Shown here: positions 54,557 to 62,431 of the stretch, in pieces
How positions within the stretch are numbered: the stretch's first letter is position 1
How the letters are laid out: each line of letters opens with the position of its first letter
Source: Afipia sp. GAS231
Lineage (GTDB): Bacteria; Pseudomonadota; Alphaproteobacteria; Rhizobiales; Xanthobacteraceae
Direction of reading: 5' to 3'
Assembly: GCF_900103365.1 (NCBI RefSeq)
Contig: NZ_LT629703.1
Coordinates: 2,046,001 to 2,110,000, forward strand
DNA: 64,000 bases
Program-made: the position numbers and the translations under genes
The notes under the pieces: generated by a model
Databases searched by the model: none
Told to the model about the DNA's origin: nothing
Seen by the model: only the letters and a program-made list of their open reading frames with translations

Positions 54557-54674
54557 TGCTCTTCCCCAAAGTTCTTTCGGGTTGAATTTACCGGGATTCG
54601 ATGTCCGGCATGTGACATCATGATAATGACATATGACCAACCGCAGCGACGCGATGACGCGGACTCCGCCGCGC

Positions 54675-55367
54675 TTACGCGACGGCGGCGGTCGGCTCGA
54701 TTTTGCGGAAACGCACCAGCGAGAAATGGCCGAGCGGCGGAATCAGGCGGCGCTCGGCGAGTTCGATGCCGCGCGCGCCCGACAGCCACTGCGCATAGCG
54801 CGACCAGGAGAACTCGGCGGTGCGGAAGCCGAGCGGGCGAACCACCGGCTGCAGCCGCGTCTCGATGAAGCGGCGCATGCCGGCATCGGCGCTGACACGG
54901 GTCAGGATGATGAGCTCGCCGCCGGGCCGCAGCACGCGGGCGAATTCGTCGAGCGCCTTTTCCGGGTTCGGCACCGCGGTGACGACATATTGCGCCATCA
55001 CGACGTCGAACGAATTGTCGGGGAATTCGAGCTTCTCGGCGTCCATCACCGCGAGGCCCTCGACGTTCTTGAGGCCAAGTTCGGTGACGCGCTTCTTGGC
55101 CTTCTGCAGCATCGCTTCCGAAATATCGGTGCCGAAGATGCGCAGGTGCGGCGCATATTGCGGCAACGAGATGCCGGTGCCGACGCCGACTTCCAGTACC
55201 CGGCCGCCCATCTTGTTGGTGGCCTGGATCGCAGCCGTGCGGCCTTTCTTGAACACGCCGCCGAACACGAGATCATACACCGGCGCCCAGCGGTCGTAGG
55301 CTTGCTCGACCGTCTCTCGGTCGAAGTCCAGCGACTGCGTGCCGTCAAGCTTGATGATTTCTGCCAT
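54675..55367 (-). CDS. pmtA: Phosphatidylethanolamine N-methyltransferase, PmtA type
   Basis: A 230-residue SAM-dependent methyltransferase that probably converts phosphatidylethanolamine to phosphatidylcholine. The SAM motif is VLEVGVGTGISLPQY near residue 58, followed by IFGTDISEAMLQKAKKR and VMAQYVVTAVPNPEKALDEF. The ATG at 55367 (MAEIIKLDGTQSLD) was preferred over the longer reading to 55415. It matches the soluble, peripheral Rhodobacter/Bradyrhizobium PmtA form rather than PlsC-like proteins. Gene order glycosyltransferase-pmtA is on the same strand with 44 bp between. Confidence 0.85.
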   Translation of the reverse strand: MAEIIKLDGTQSLDFDRETVEQAYDRWAPVYDLVFGGVFKKGRTAAIQATNKMGGRVLEVGVGTGISLPQYAPHLRIFGTDISEAMLQKAKKRVTELGLKNVEGLAVMDAEKLEFPDNSFDVVMAQYVVTAVPNPEKALDEFARVLRPGGELIILTRVSADAGMRRFIETRLQPVVRPLGFRTAEFSWSRYAQWLSGARGIELAERRLIPPLGHFSLVRFRKIEPTAAVA

Positions 55368-55411
55368 GATGCGTCTGCCTTCTCGTCTCTGTGATTTGAC
55401 TGGTTTGATAA

Positions 55412-56467
55412 TCAACCCTGAACGGCGCTGCGCGCGACGGCCTTGCGCGCGGGCCGCGGCACGCGGCTCGGCTGCAGCGCGGCCAGATTGCCGATGAATT
55501 GCCGGGCGCTGTTTTCCCAGGAGCGCTCCAGCGCGAAATGGCGGCAGGTCTCGCGCGACATCGTCAGCGCGCGCAGACAGGCGCTGCGCAGATCATTGTC
55601 CAGCGCACCGATCGGATGATCGGCAATGACGTCCTTGGGGCCGGTGACCGGGAACGCCGCCACCGGCGTGCCGCAGGCCAGTGCCTCGAGCTGCACCACG
55701 CCGAAGGTGTCGGTGAGACTCGGAAACACGAAGACATCGGCCGCAGCGAGATGCGCGGTCAGGTCGGCGCCCTTTTTCTCGCCGAGAAATACCGCATCCG
55801 GATATTTCTGCGCGAGTTGTGCCCGCTGCGGTCCATCGCCGATCACGACTTTGGTTCCAGGCAGATCCAGCGAAAGAAATGCTTCGAGATTCTTTTCGAC
55901 CGCGACCCGGCCCATCGTCATGAAGATCGGCCGCGGCAGGTCGAGCTTCGCGGGACTGTCCGGATTGAACAGTTCGGTGTCGACGCCGCGCCCCCAGGAG
56001 CCGAGCCTGCGAAAGCCGCGCTCGGCCAGTTCCTGCCGCAGCGAAGCGGTTGCGACCATGATCGTCGAGGCGGCTGAGTGAAAATGCCGCAGCAGCGCGT
56101 AGCCGACACTGGCCGGAATCATGGTGCGGACTTCGACATATTCCGGAAACCGCGTCGTGTAGGACGTGGTGAAGGCGAGCTTGTTGCGGCGGCAATAGCC
56201 GCGCACGGCCCAACCGATCGGTCCCTCGGTCGCGATGTGAATGGCTTCGGGTGCTGCCTGCTCGATCCGGCGCGCGATCTCGCCCCGGTTCGGCAACGCC
56301 ATCCGCAATCCCGGATAGGTCGGAACTCCGACGGAAGGAAACCCGTCCGGCGTGAGGAAGCTGATGTCGGCGTCCAGCGTCGCCGCGCTGCGCGCCAGCG
56401 ATGTCAGCGTCCGTACGACGCCATTCACCTGCGGGTGCCAGGCGTCGGTCGCAATCAATATCCGCAT
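55412..56467 (-). CDS. GT4-family glycosyltransferase
   Basis: A 351-residue retaining glycosyltransferase with GT-B fold. N-terminal TDAWHPQVNGVVRTL is the GT4 donor-side motif seen in SqdX, mannosyltransferases and lipid glycosyltransferases. The second half has VFLGEKKGADLTAHLAAADVFVFPSLTDTFGVVQLEALACGTPVAAF with the E-X7-E element. The role may be glycolipid synthesis, given its neighbour pmtA, but the donor and acceptor are not determined by sequence. Confidence 0.9.
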   Translation of the reverse strand: MRILIATDAWHPQVNGVVRTLTSLARSAATLDADISFLTPDGFPSVGVPTYPGLRMALPNRGEIARRIEQAAPEAIHIATEGPIGWAVRGYCRRNKLAFTTSYTTRFPEYVEVRTMIPASVGYALLRHFHSAASTIMVATASLRQELAERGFRRLGSWGRGVDTELFNPDSPAKLDLPRPIFMTMGRVAVEKNLEAFLSLDLPGTKVVIGDGPQRAQLAQKYPDAVFLGEKKGADLTAHLAAADVFVFPSLTDTFGVVQLEALACGTPVAAFPVTGPKDVIADHPIGALDNDLRSACLRALTMSRETCRHFALERSWENSARQFIGNLAALQPSRVPRPARKAVARSAVQG

Positions 56468-56603
56468 GGTCGGGCCCTGAGACTCGGTTGATTCTCGATA
56501 CCCGACGTTAAGGACATGGATATTTCAGGCGTGTGACGTCATCGATCTGTAAGGATGTTTTTTAGGACCATCTCCACGCCTTTTCGTGTAACGTGACAGA
56601 ACC

Positions 56604-58004
56604 ATGTCAGACCTGAACGATAATCCGGCGCCGCCCCGCCCGCGAAAGAAGCGGAAGAGCTATGCGCTCTTGATCCTCGCTGTAGGGATGCTGGCGTTCG
56701 GCGTCGCCGCCGGCACGCTCTATTACGCGCTGCGTCCGGTCACGCTGCGGATCGCGGTCGGTCCCTCAGGCAGCGAGGACCAGAAGCTGATCCAGTTGCT
56801 GGCACAGACCTTCGCGCGCGACGGCAACGCGATCCGGCTGTCGCCGATCACGACCGAGGGAGCGACCGAAAGCATCGCGCTGTTTGCAGCCGGCAAGGCC
56901 GAGCTCGCGGTCGCGCGGGGCGATCTGAATTTGCCGGCGAACGCCGAGTCCGTCGCCATCCTGCGCAAGAACGTCGTGGTGTTGTGGTCGGCGCCGGGAC
57001 TTCCGGGCAAGAACGGCAAGAAGCAGACGGCGGTCAAGGTCAAGAGTCTCGACGAACTCGCCGGCCACAAGGTCGGCGTGATCGGACGAACCCAGGCCAA
57101 CGTCACGCTGCTGCGCGTGATCCTGACCTCGTCCGGCCTCAATCCGGACAAGGTAACGATCAGCCAGTTCGGCACCAACCAGATTGCCGAGATGGCGAAG
57201 GATCCCACGATCGACGCCTTCATGGCGGTCGGCCCGCTCAACAGCAAGATCACCGCGGACGCGATCACGGCAACGGCTGCGGCGCGTGGCGAACCGAAAT
57301 TCCTGCCGATCGACGTTTCCGAAGCGATCGCGCAAAAACATCCGCTCTATGAGTCCGAGGAAATCGCCGGCAGCATCTTCTCCTCCTCGCCGGCGCGGCC
57401 CGAAGACAAGGTCGAGACCGTCAGCGTCAACCATCTGATCGTCGCCGCGAAATCGGTATCGGAAACCTCGATCGCAGGCTTCGCCCGGCAACTGTTCACG
57501 GATCGCCAGCAGCTGGCGCGAGAATCACCGAGCGCCGCCCATATCGAGAAGCCGGACACCGACAAGGACGCGGCACTGCCCGCGCATGCGGGAGCCGCGG
57601 CCTATATCGACGGCACCGAGCGAACGTTTCTGGAAAAATATACCGACTACATCTGGGGCGCGATCCTGTTCCTGTCGGGCCTCGGCTCGGCCGGCGCCTG
57701 GCTGCAGCACTACTGGAAGCGCGACGAGCGCGAGAAGTACACTGAACATCGCGACAATCTGCTCGATCTGATTACCAGGGTGCGCAAGGCCGAAACGCCC
57801 GAAGAACTGGCCGACATGCAGACCGCGGCCGACGGCATGTTGCGCGAGGCGCTCAACTGCTACGACGACGGCACGATCGAGGAAAGCGACTTGTCGGTGA
57901 TCGGGCTCGCGCTCGAACAATTCCATCACGCCGTCGCCGACCGCCGCGCCGCGATCGGCACGGGAACAGCCGACATGCCGCGGGTCCGCGCCCGCCAGAG
58001 CTAG
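56604..58004 (+). CDS. Membrane-anchored TAXI-type solute-binding protein
   Basis: A 466-residue protein. A Lys/Arg-rich N-terminus and membrane helix (21-45) are followed by a TAXI/TRAP-type binding domain (about 48-305: LRIAVGPSGSEDQKLIQLLA, LAVARGDLNLPANAESVAIL). A second membrane helix (about 345-370, YIWGAILFLSGLGSAGAWL) leads to a helical cytoplasmic domain with YTEHRDNLLDLITRVRKAET. No TRAP permease (TAXI-type) genes are nearby. The topology suggests a ligand sensor rather than a free transport protein. Confidence 0.88.
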   Translation: MSDLNDNPAPPRPRKKRKSYALLILAVGMLAFGVAAGTLYYALRPVTLRIAVGPSGSEDQKLIQLLAQTFARDGNAIRLSPITTEGATESIALFAAGKAELAVARGDLNLPANAESVAILRKNVVVLWSAPGLPGKNGKKQTAVKVKSLDELAGHKVGVIGRTQANVTLLRVILTSSGLNPDKVTISQFGTNQIAEMAKDPTIDAFMAVGPLNSKITADAITATAAARGEPKFLPIDVSEAIAQKHPLYESEEIAGSIFSSSPARPEDKVETVSVNHLIVAAKSVSETSIAGFARQLFTDRQQLARESPSAAHIEKPDTDKDAALPAHAGAAAYIDGTERTFLEKYTDYIWGAILFLSGLGSAGAWLQHYWKRDEREKYTEHRDNLLDLITRVRKAETPEELADMQTAADGMLREALNCYDDGTIEESDLSVIGLALEQFHHAVADRRAAIGTGTADMPRVRARQS

Positions 58005-58146
58005 CGTCCGTACCTATAAATCGAGCTTCGATTGCCGCGGGCCTGACCAGTGTCCGCCACGCCCGCAGCGACCAAATTCCGCGCCGCAGCGACATGACGC
58101 GATGTGTCACAAGCCGACCTCGGTACCGCGTCGACGTGGCGAGCCA

Positions 58147-58593
58147 TCAAGCTCTGGATATTGTGGCAGGCTGCTTTTTGGAGACGAGCTTTCGCAGATC
58201 ACGCAGCAAATCATCGCCCAGCTCCGAAAGGTTGTTGATTTCCTTTTGCGCGTCGATCGCGTGCTGCTTGCGTAACGCTTTCGCTTCCCTCCTGGTCGAC
58301 GCAAGGGCGTGCAGGTGTCCCGCAAGGCTTCCGGCACGCGTGAAGAAATAAACAATCTGTCGCTGAACCGCGGCATCGAACAAATCCAAACGGCCCGCAT
58401 TGGATTCGTAAACCGAGAATTTCGGCAATGTGAAAGCACCGAGCTCGTCAAGATGTTCTTCGGCCCCGATCTCCATATCCTCGAGCTTCCGAACTTCTTC
58501 AAAGCCCTCCATGCCCTCGATGACGGCTGCGATCTCTCCGATCAAAGCTGACGCAAGGCCTCGTCTGGTGCGGCCACGTCCGAAATGAAGCAT
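58147..58593 (-). CDS. Hypothetical helical protein
   Basis: A 148-residue protein with a strong ribosome-binding site (GGGAGGA) before ATG 58593. It is almost entirely helical (GEIAAVIEGMEGFEEVRKLE; then DLFDAAVQRQIVYFFTRAGS), and ends in KEINNLSELGDDLLRDLRKL. No family recognised. A longer frame to 58728 exists but its extra part is low-complexity and unsupported. Confidence 0.7.
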   Translation of the reverse strand: MLHFGRGRTRRGLASALIGEIAAVIEGMEGFEEVRKLEDMEIGAEEHLDELGAFTLPKFSVYESNAGRLDLFDAAVQRQIVYFFTRAGSLAGHLHALASTRREAKALRKQHAIDAQKEINNLSELGDDLLRDLRKLVSKKQPATISRA

Positions 58594-58973
58594 GGCTTCC
58601 TCCCGCTTCGATTGCCTGGCGACCTGAGCGCGCGGGAGCGAACTCAAAGGTACATTACCAGCAAAACCGCGGTTGGCGCCATTGTCGTGGCGGCGGTTGG
58701 CGGCGTCACGCTCACCGCACGGCGTCATCCAGCCCGCACGCTCGACCGGTCAACCGTCCTTACATTTCGCCCCCGGTGGACGGGCAGACGGCCAGCCCGC
58801 GGGTCGAACGCCCCGCCGGCGAGCCGGCAACGAAACCTTAACGAAACAAAACCCTAACGCGACGAAACCATTTTGGCGGTTTTGTGCAAACGTCCTGAAA
58901 CGGTTGACCTGTACATGTTTCCCCAACGACGCGCCGGGACTGGCGCGCAGGGCGCAAACTCAGGGGACGGCAA
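58594..58973. other. Intergenic region upstream of the L,D-transpeptidase
   Basis: This 380-bp gap has no gene, RNA or dispersed repeat that I could recognise. It contains A-rich direct repeats of AACGAAAC or GACGAAAC near 58829-58868, and TTGACC near 58903 that might be a -35 element. It should hold the promoters of both flanking genes. Confidence 0.35.
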
Positions 58974-59663
58974 ATGTTCAATTCATTCAGGATGAATACC
59001 CGCGTCGCTGCCTTCGCTTTGGGAGCGCTGGCGCTCGGCACCGCCGCATTTTCCACGTCCGCCGCCGCGGCTCCGCTGCCGCTGTTTCCGTTCTTCCTGC
59101 AGCCGCCGACCGAAGCGGCCCCGCCGCCGGTCGCCGTTGCGCCGCAGGATGAAGAGCGCTCCGCCACGTCAGAGTTGCCGGCGCGCCTGAAGCGCCAGGT
59201 CGTGAGCTACCCGACCCGCGAAGCCCCCGGCACCGTCATCATCGATACCCCGAACACCTATCTCTATTATGTACTCGGTAACGGCCAGGCGATCCGCTAC
59301 GGCATCGGCGTCGGCCGCGAAGGTTTCACCTGGTCCGGCACGCAGACGATCACCAAGAAGGCGGAATGGCCGGATTGGACCCCGCCCCCGGAAATGATCG
59401 CCCGCCAGCCCTATCTGCCGCGCCACATGGCCGGCGGCCCCGGCAACCCGCTCGGCGCCCGCGCGATGTATCTCGGCGGCACCATCTATCGCATCCACGG
59501 CACCAACGCGCCGGAGACGATCGGCACCCATGTTTCCTCCGGCTGCCTGCGCCTCACCAATGAAGACGTCTCCGACCTCTATTCGCGGGTCAACGTCGGC
59601 ACCAAGGTGATCGTGAAGCCGATGACCGATCGCCGCGCCGATCTCGGCACCGCCATCCGCTAA
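58974..59663 (+). CDS. L,D-transpeptidase (YkuD family)
   Basis: A 229-residue periplasmic transpeptidase that makes 3-3 crosslinks or anchors outer membrane proteins to peptidoglycan. It has a signal peptide (about 1-33) and a YkuD domain with the catalytic motif HGTNAPETIGTHVSSGCLRL: His175 and nucleophile Cys191. AGGGGAC precedes the ATG. A strong terminator follows. Confidence 0.94.
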   Translation: MFNSFRMNTRVAAFALGALALGTAAFSTSAAAAPLPLFPFFLQPPTEAAPPPVAVAPQDEERSATSELPARLKRQVVSYPTREAPGTVIIDTPNTYLYYVLGNGQAIRYGIGVGREGFTWSGTQTITKKAEWPDWTPPPEMIARQPYLPRHMAGGPGNPLGARAMYLGGTIYRIHGTNAPETIGTHVSSGCLRLTNEDVSDLYSRVNVGTKVIVKPMTDRRADLGTAIR

Positions 59664-59682
59664 GTAAAATCATTCGACATCA

Positions 59683-59713
59683 AAACGGCCCCGGCTTTCA
59701 CCGGGGCCGTTTC
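59683..59713 (+). terminator. Intrinsic terminator of the L,D-transpeptidase gene
   Basis: ACGGCCCCGG, loop CTTTCA, CCGGGGCCGT is a perfect 10-bp stem, followed by TT and then CATTTT. It lies 20 bp after the stop codon. Confidence 0.88.
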
Positions 59714-59751
59714 ATTTTCAAAGCCTGTTCATCGAGTATGCGGCAGGACCG

Positions 59752-60627
59752 CTATTTCCGCACATACTTCTGGATGCGCCAGTTCAGGGTGTCGGCGACA
59801 AAAATCTCGTCGCGCGGCGACACCGCGATGTAGTGCGCCTCGCCGTATTTGCCTGTCGTCTTGCCCTGTCCGCCGCCCTCGATCACCCCGACCACGTTGC
59901 CGTTGAGGTCGAGCTTCATGACGTGGCCGGCGTGACCGTGCGCCAGCCAGATGTGCTGATCGGCGCCCATGAACAGCCCGCAGGGCGCGCCGGGATGCGC
60001 GGACTCGCGGATGTAGTTGCCGTCGGCGTCGAACACCTGGATCCGGGCGTTGTTGCGGTCGGCGATATGGAGCAGCCCCTGCGCGTCGAACACCAGCGAA
60101 TGCGGCAGGTCGAACTGGCCCGGCCCCTTGCCCTTGCCGCCCCAGGTTGCGAGGAAGGTGCCGTCACTGTCGAACTTCAGCACGCGCGACTCGCCCTTGC
60201 CGTGGCCCTGCAGCACGTAGATGTCGCCGGTCGGCCCGACCACAGCTTCGTTCGGCTCGTCGAACAGCCGCAAATGTCCGAACGGATGCCATTCGCCGGT
60301 ATGGCCCTTGACGCCGAGCACCATTTCAAGCCGCCCCGAGGAAGCGAACTTGTAGACCATGTTCGAGCGGACGTCGGTGGCCCAGATGTTGTCCTGCGCG
60401 TCGATCCGCAGGCCGTGCGAGCGCTCGAACATGCCGTCGCCGAAGCCGCGGATGAAATTTCCGTCCGGATCGAACTCCATCAGCGGCATCGGCCCGCGAT
60501 GGATGACGAAGATGTGGCCCTTGGAATTGAAGGCGATGCCCGAGGTGCCGTGAAAGTTCGCGCCCGGCGGCAGCTTGAACGATTCGGCAACGGCGACGTA
60601 GGGAAGCGGCGGAGCTGTGATTTGCAT
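59752..60627 (-). CDS. NHL-repeat beta-propeller protein
   Basis: A 291-residue six-bladed propeller-type protein of the NHL-repeat/peptidyl-hydroxyglycine lyase-like family. Repeats include DGNFIRGFGDGMFERSHGLR, DAQDNIWATDVRSNMVYKF, ATWGGKGKGPGQFDLPHSL and DAQGLLHIADRNNARIQVFD. There is no signal peptide. The enzymatic role is unknown; bacterial homologs are usually annotated as 6-bladed beta-propellers. Confidence 0.88.
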   Translation of the reverse strand: MQITAPPLPYVAVAESFKLPPGANFHGTSGIAFNSKGHIFVIHRGPMPLMEFDPDGNFIRGFGDGMFERSHGLRIDAQDNIWATDVRSNMVYKFASSGRLEMVLGVKGHTGEWHPFGHLRLFDEPNEAVVGPTGDIYVLQGHGKGESRVLKFDSDGTFLATWGGKGKGPGQFDLPHSLVFDAQGLLHIADRNNARIQVFDADGNYIRESAHPGAPCGLFMGADQHIWLAHGHAGHVMKLDLNGNVVGVIEGGGQGKTTGKYGEAHYIAVSPRDEIFVADTLNWRIQKYVRK

Positions 60628-60737
60628 GGGATGCGAGTATCACACCCGGCAAATCCTGAGTCCATCAGGCCCGGGCCGGGAACTCCGCTGGAAGATGCGG
60701 AGGTCCGGGCCGGGCAAAAATTCGAAAATGTCTACCG

Positions 60738-61115
60738 CTAGCGCCCGTTCGCGATCTGGTAGGCCCGCACATGCGATATCCCGAAGACGGCGCCGATGGT
60801 CACATAGGTAGCGCCGGCAAGGTGAGCCTGCTTCATCGCCTTGCCCTTGTCTGTGCCGGCAGCAATCGCGGCTTTCATCTTCTTGACAATCTCCGTCTCC
60901 TTGCGGAGTTGGGTGTCTTTCTTGAGCTTGGCGGCTGCGGCCCTCATTCGGCGACGCTCGAGCTGAGACGGGAAAACCACGCCGCTGATGCGCTGAAACC
61001 GCCCAAGCGCCATGTTGCGCGTGATCCCCATTTTCTCGGCGATCTCGGCGAACGAAAGTCCGTCCTTTTTCAACTTCAGCAGTTTGGCATCGAGCCGATC
61101 AGTCCACGTCAGCAT
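60738..61115 (-). CDS. GcrA-like HTH protein
   Basis: A 125-residue DNA-binding protein. The N-terminus WTDRLDAKLLKLKKDGLSFA, EIAEKMGITRNMALGRFQRI is similar to the HTH of the alphaproteobacterial cell-cycle regulator GcrA, whose WT..R...L..L..G.S..EIA...G.TRNAV..K..R pattern it follows. The rest is a basic helix (RRRMRAAAAKLKKDTQLRKE) and a second HTH-like stretch near the end (VTIGAVFGISHVRAYQIAN). ATG 61115 was chosen; 61124 is possible. It is not GcrA itself, which is longer and has a Zn-ribbon-like tail. Confidence 0.68.
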   Translation of the reverse strand: MLTWTDRLDAKLLKLKKDGLSFAEIAEKMGITRNMALGRFQRISGVVFPSQLERRRMRAAAAKLKKDTQLRKETEIVKKMKAAIAAGTDKGKAMKQAHLAGATYVTIGAVFGISHVRAYQIANGR

Positions 61116-61290
61116 TGTCAGCATCCCAAGTGGTTCGTTGGCGCACAGAGAGCTGATTTGCCAGCGAGATGTCAATACGTTCCTGTTGAATGGCACCTCC
61201 GTCGGGCGCGCCCGGCGGTCGCATTGCACCATTTGCGATCCGCCCCGCTGCCGGGCTAGGCTCGGGGACAAGAAACCCCGGGAGGAAAGC

Positions 61291-62352
61291 ATGGGTCGGA
61301 AAATAGCGATTGTTGGAGCGGGTGCGGTCGGTGGCTATGCCGGCGCCCATATGGTGCAGGCCGGCGAGGACGTCACCTTCATCGATCCGTGGCCCGAGCA
61401 TGTCGAGCACATGAAGAAGCACGGCCTGCGCGTCACCCACGCCATGAATGTCCCGGAATTCACGGTTCCCGTCCGCGCGCTGCACGTCACCGACGCGCAG
61501 CAGCTCGCCAAGGAAGCGCCGGTCGATATCGCCTTTGTCTGCATGAAGTCCTACGACACCGCCTGGGCCACCATGATGATCCAGCAGTATCTGGCGCCAG
61601 CCGGCTATGTCGTGTCGCTGCAGAACTGCATGAACGAGGAGGCCATCGCCGGCGTCGTCGGCTGGGGCAAGACGCTCGGCTGTGTCGCCAGCAGCATCAC
61701 CGTCAACCTGCCGGAGCCCGGCCACATCCACCGCGGCGCCGGCAAGCATGGCGCGGCGCACACGGTATTTCGCGCCGGCGAAGTGCACGGCCGCATCACG
61801 CCGCGGGCGGAGGAAATCTGCCGTCTGGTCGGCACCGCCGACAGCGCCAAGGTCACCAGCAACCTGTGGGGCGAGCGCTGGTCCAAGCTTGTGGCCAACG
61901 CCATGCAAAACGGCCTCTCCGCCTGCACCGGCCTGCCCGGCGGGGAGATGCTGGCGAACGAGCCGATCCGCCGCTTCTCGACCCGGCTCGGCAGCGAAGC
62001 GATTCGCGTCGGCCAGGCGCATGGCTATCAACTGGAAGAGGTCCTGCACATCGAGCCCGAGACCATCGCGCGCGCCGGCGAAGGCGACGATGCGGCGATG
62101 CGCGCCTGCGACGAACAGCGCTTCAAGGACTCGAAGAAGACCGCCGCCGGGCAGCGCCCGTCGATGGGTCAGGACATGCAGAAGGGCCGCCGCACCGAGA
62201 TCGAATTCCTCAACGGTTTTATCGTTGGTGAAGGCAAGAAGGTCGGCGTCGCCACCAACGCCAACGCCGTCCTGACCGACATCGTGCTGCGCGTCGAACG
62301 CGGCGAGTTGAAAGCCGATCCGAAGCACATCACCGAGTTGCGCTTGAACTGA
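61291..62352 (+). CDS. Ketopantoate reductase-like dehydrogenase (PanE/ApbA family)
   Basis: A 353-residue NAD(P)H-dependent enzyme. The N-terminal nucleotide-binding loop is IAIVGAGAVGGYAGAHMVQAG; the catalytic Lys is probably in SNLWGERWSKLVANAMQNGLSA. GGGAGG lies six bases before ATG 61291. Length is above the 300 residues of true PanE and the C-terminus is extended (QDMQKGRRTEIEFLNGFIV matches family). It may act on a 2-oxo acid other than ketopantoate. It is alone in the operon. Confidence 0.9.
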   Translation: MGRKIAIVGAGAVGGYAGAHMVQAGEDVTFIDPWPEHVEHMKKHGLRVTHAMNVPEFTVPVRALHVTDAQQLAKEAPVDIAFVCMKSYDTAWATMMIQQYLAPAGYVVSLQNCMNEEAIAGVVGWGKTLGCVASSITVNLPEPGHIHRGAGKHGAAHTVFRAGEVHGRITPRAEEICRLVGTADSAKVTSNLWGERWSKLVANAMQNGLSACTGLPGGEMLANEPIRRFSTRLGSEAIRVGQAHGYQLEEVLHIEPETIARAGEGDDAAMRACDEQRFKDSKKTAAGQRPSMGQDMQKGRRTEIEFLNGFIVGEGKKVGVATNANAVLTDIVLRVERGELKADPKHITELRLN

Positions 62353-62382
62353 TGTCGGTGGTGATGGGCGCGCCTATTTTTT

Positions 62383-62431
62383 GCGCATGATCTCTTCGGA
62401 AAACCGGTTCCCACTTTTCCGGATCATGCGC
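62383..62431. repeat. Dispersed palindromic repeat, family D
   Basis: GCGCATGATC and GATCATGCGC enclose CGGAAAACCGG and CCACTTTTCCGG. Second copy of the 12503-12551 element, in the convergent space between the reductase gene and the sugar dehydrogenase gene. Confidence 0.88.
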
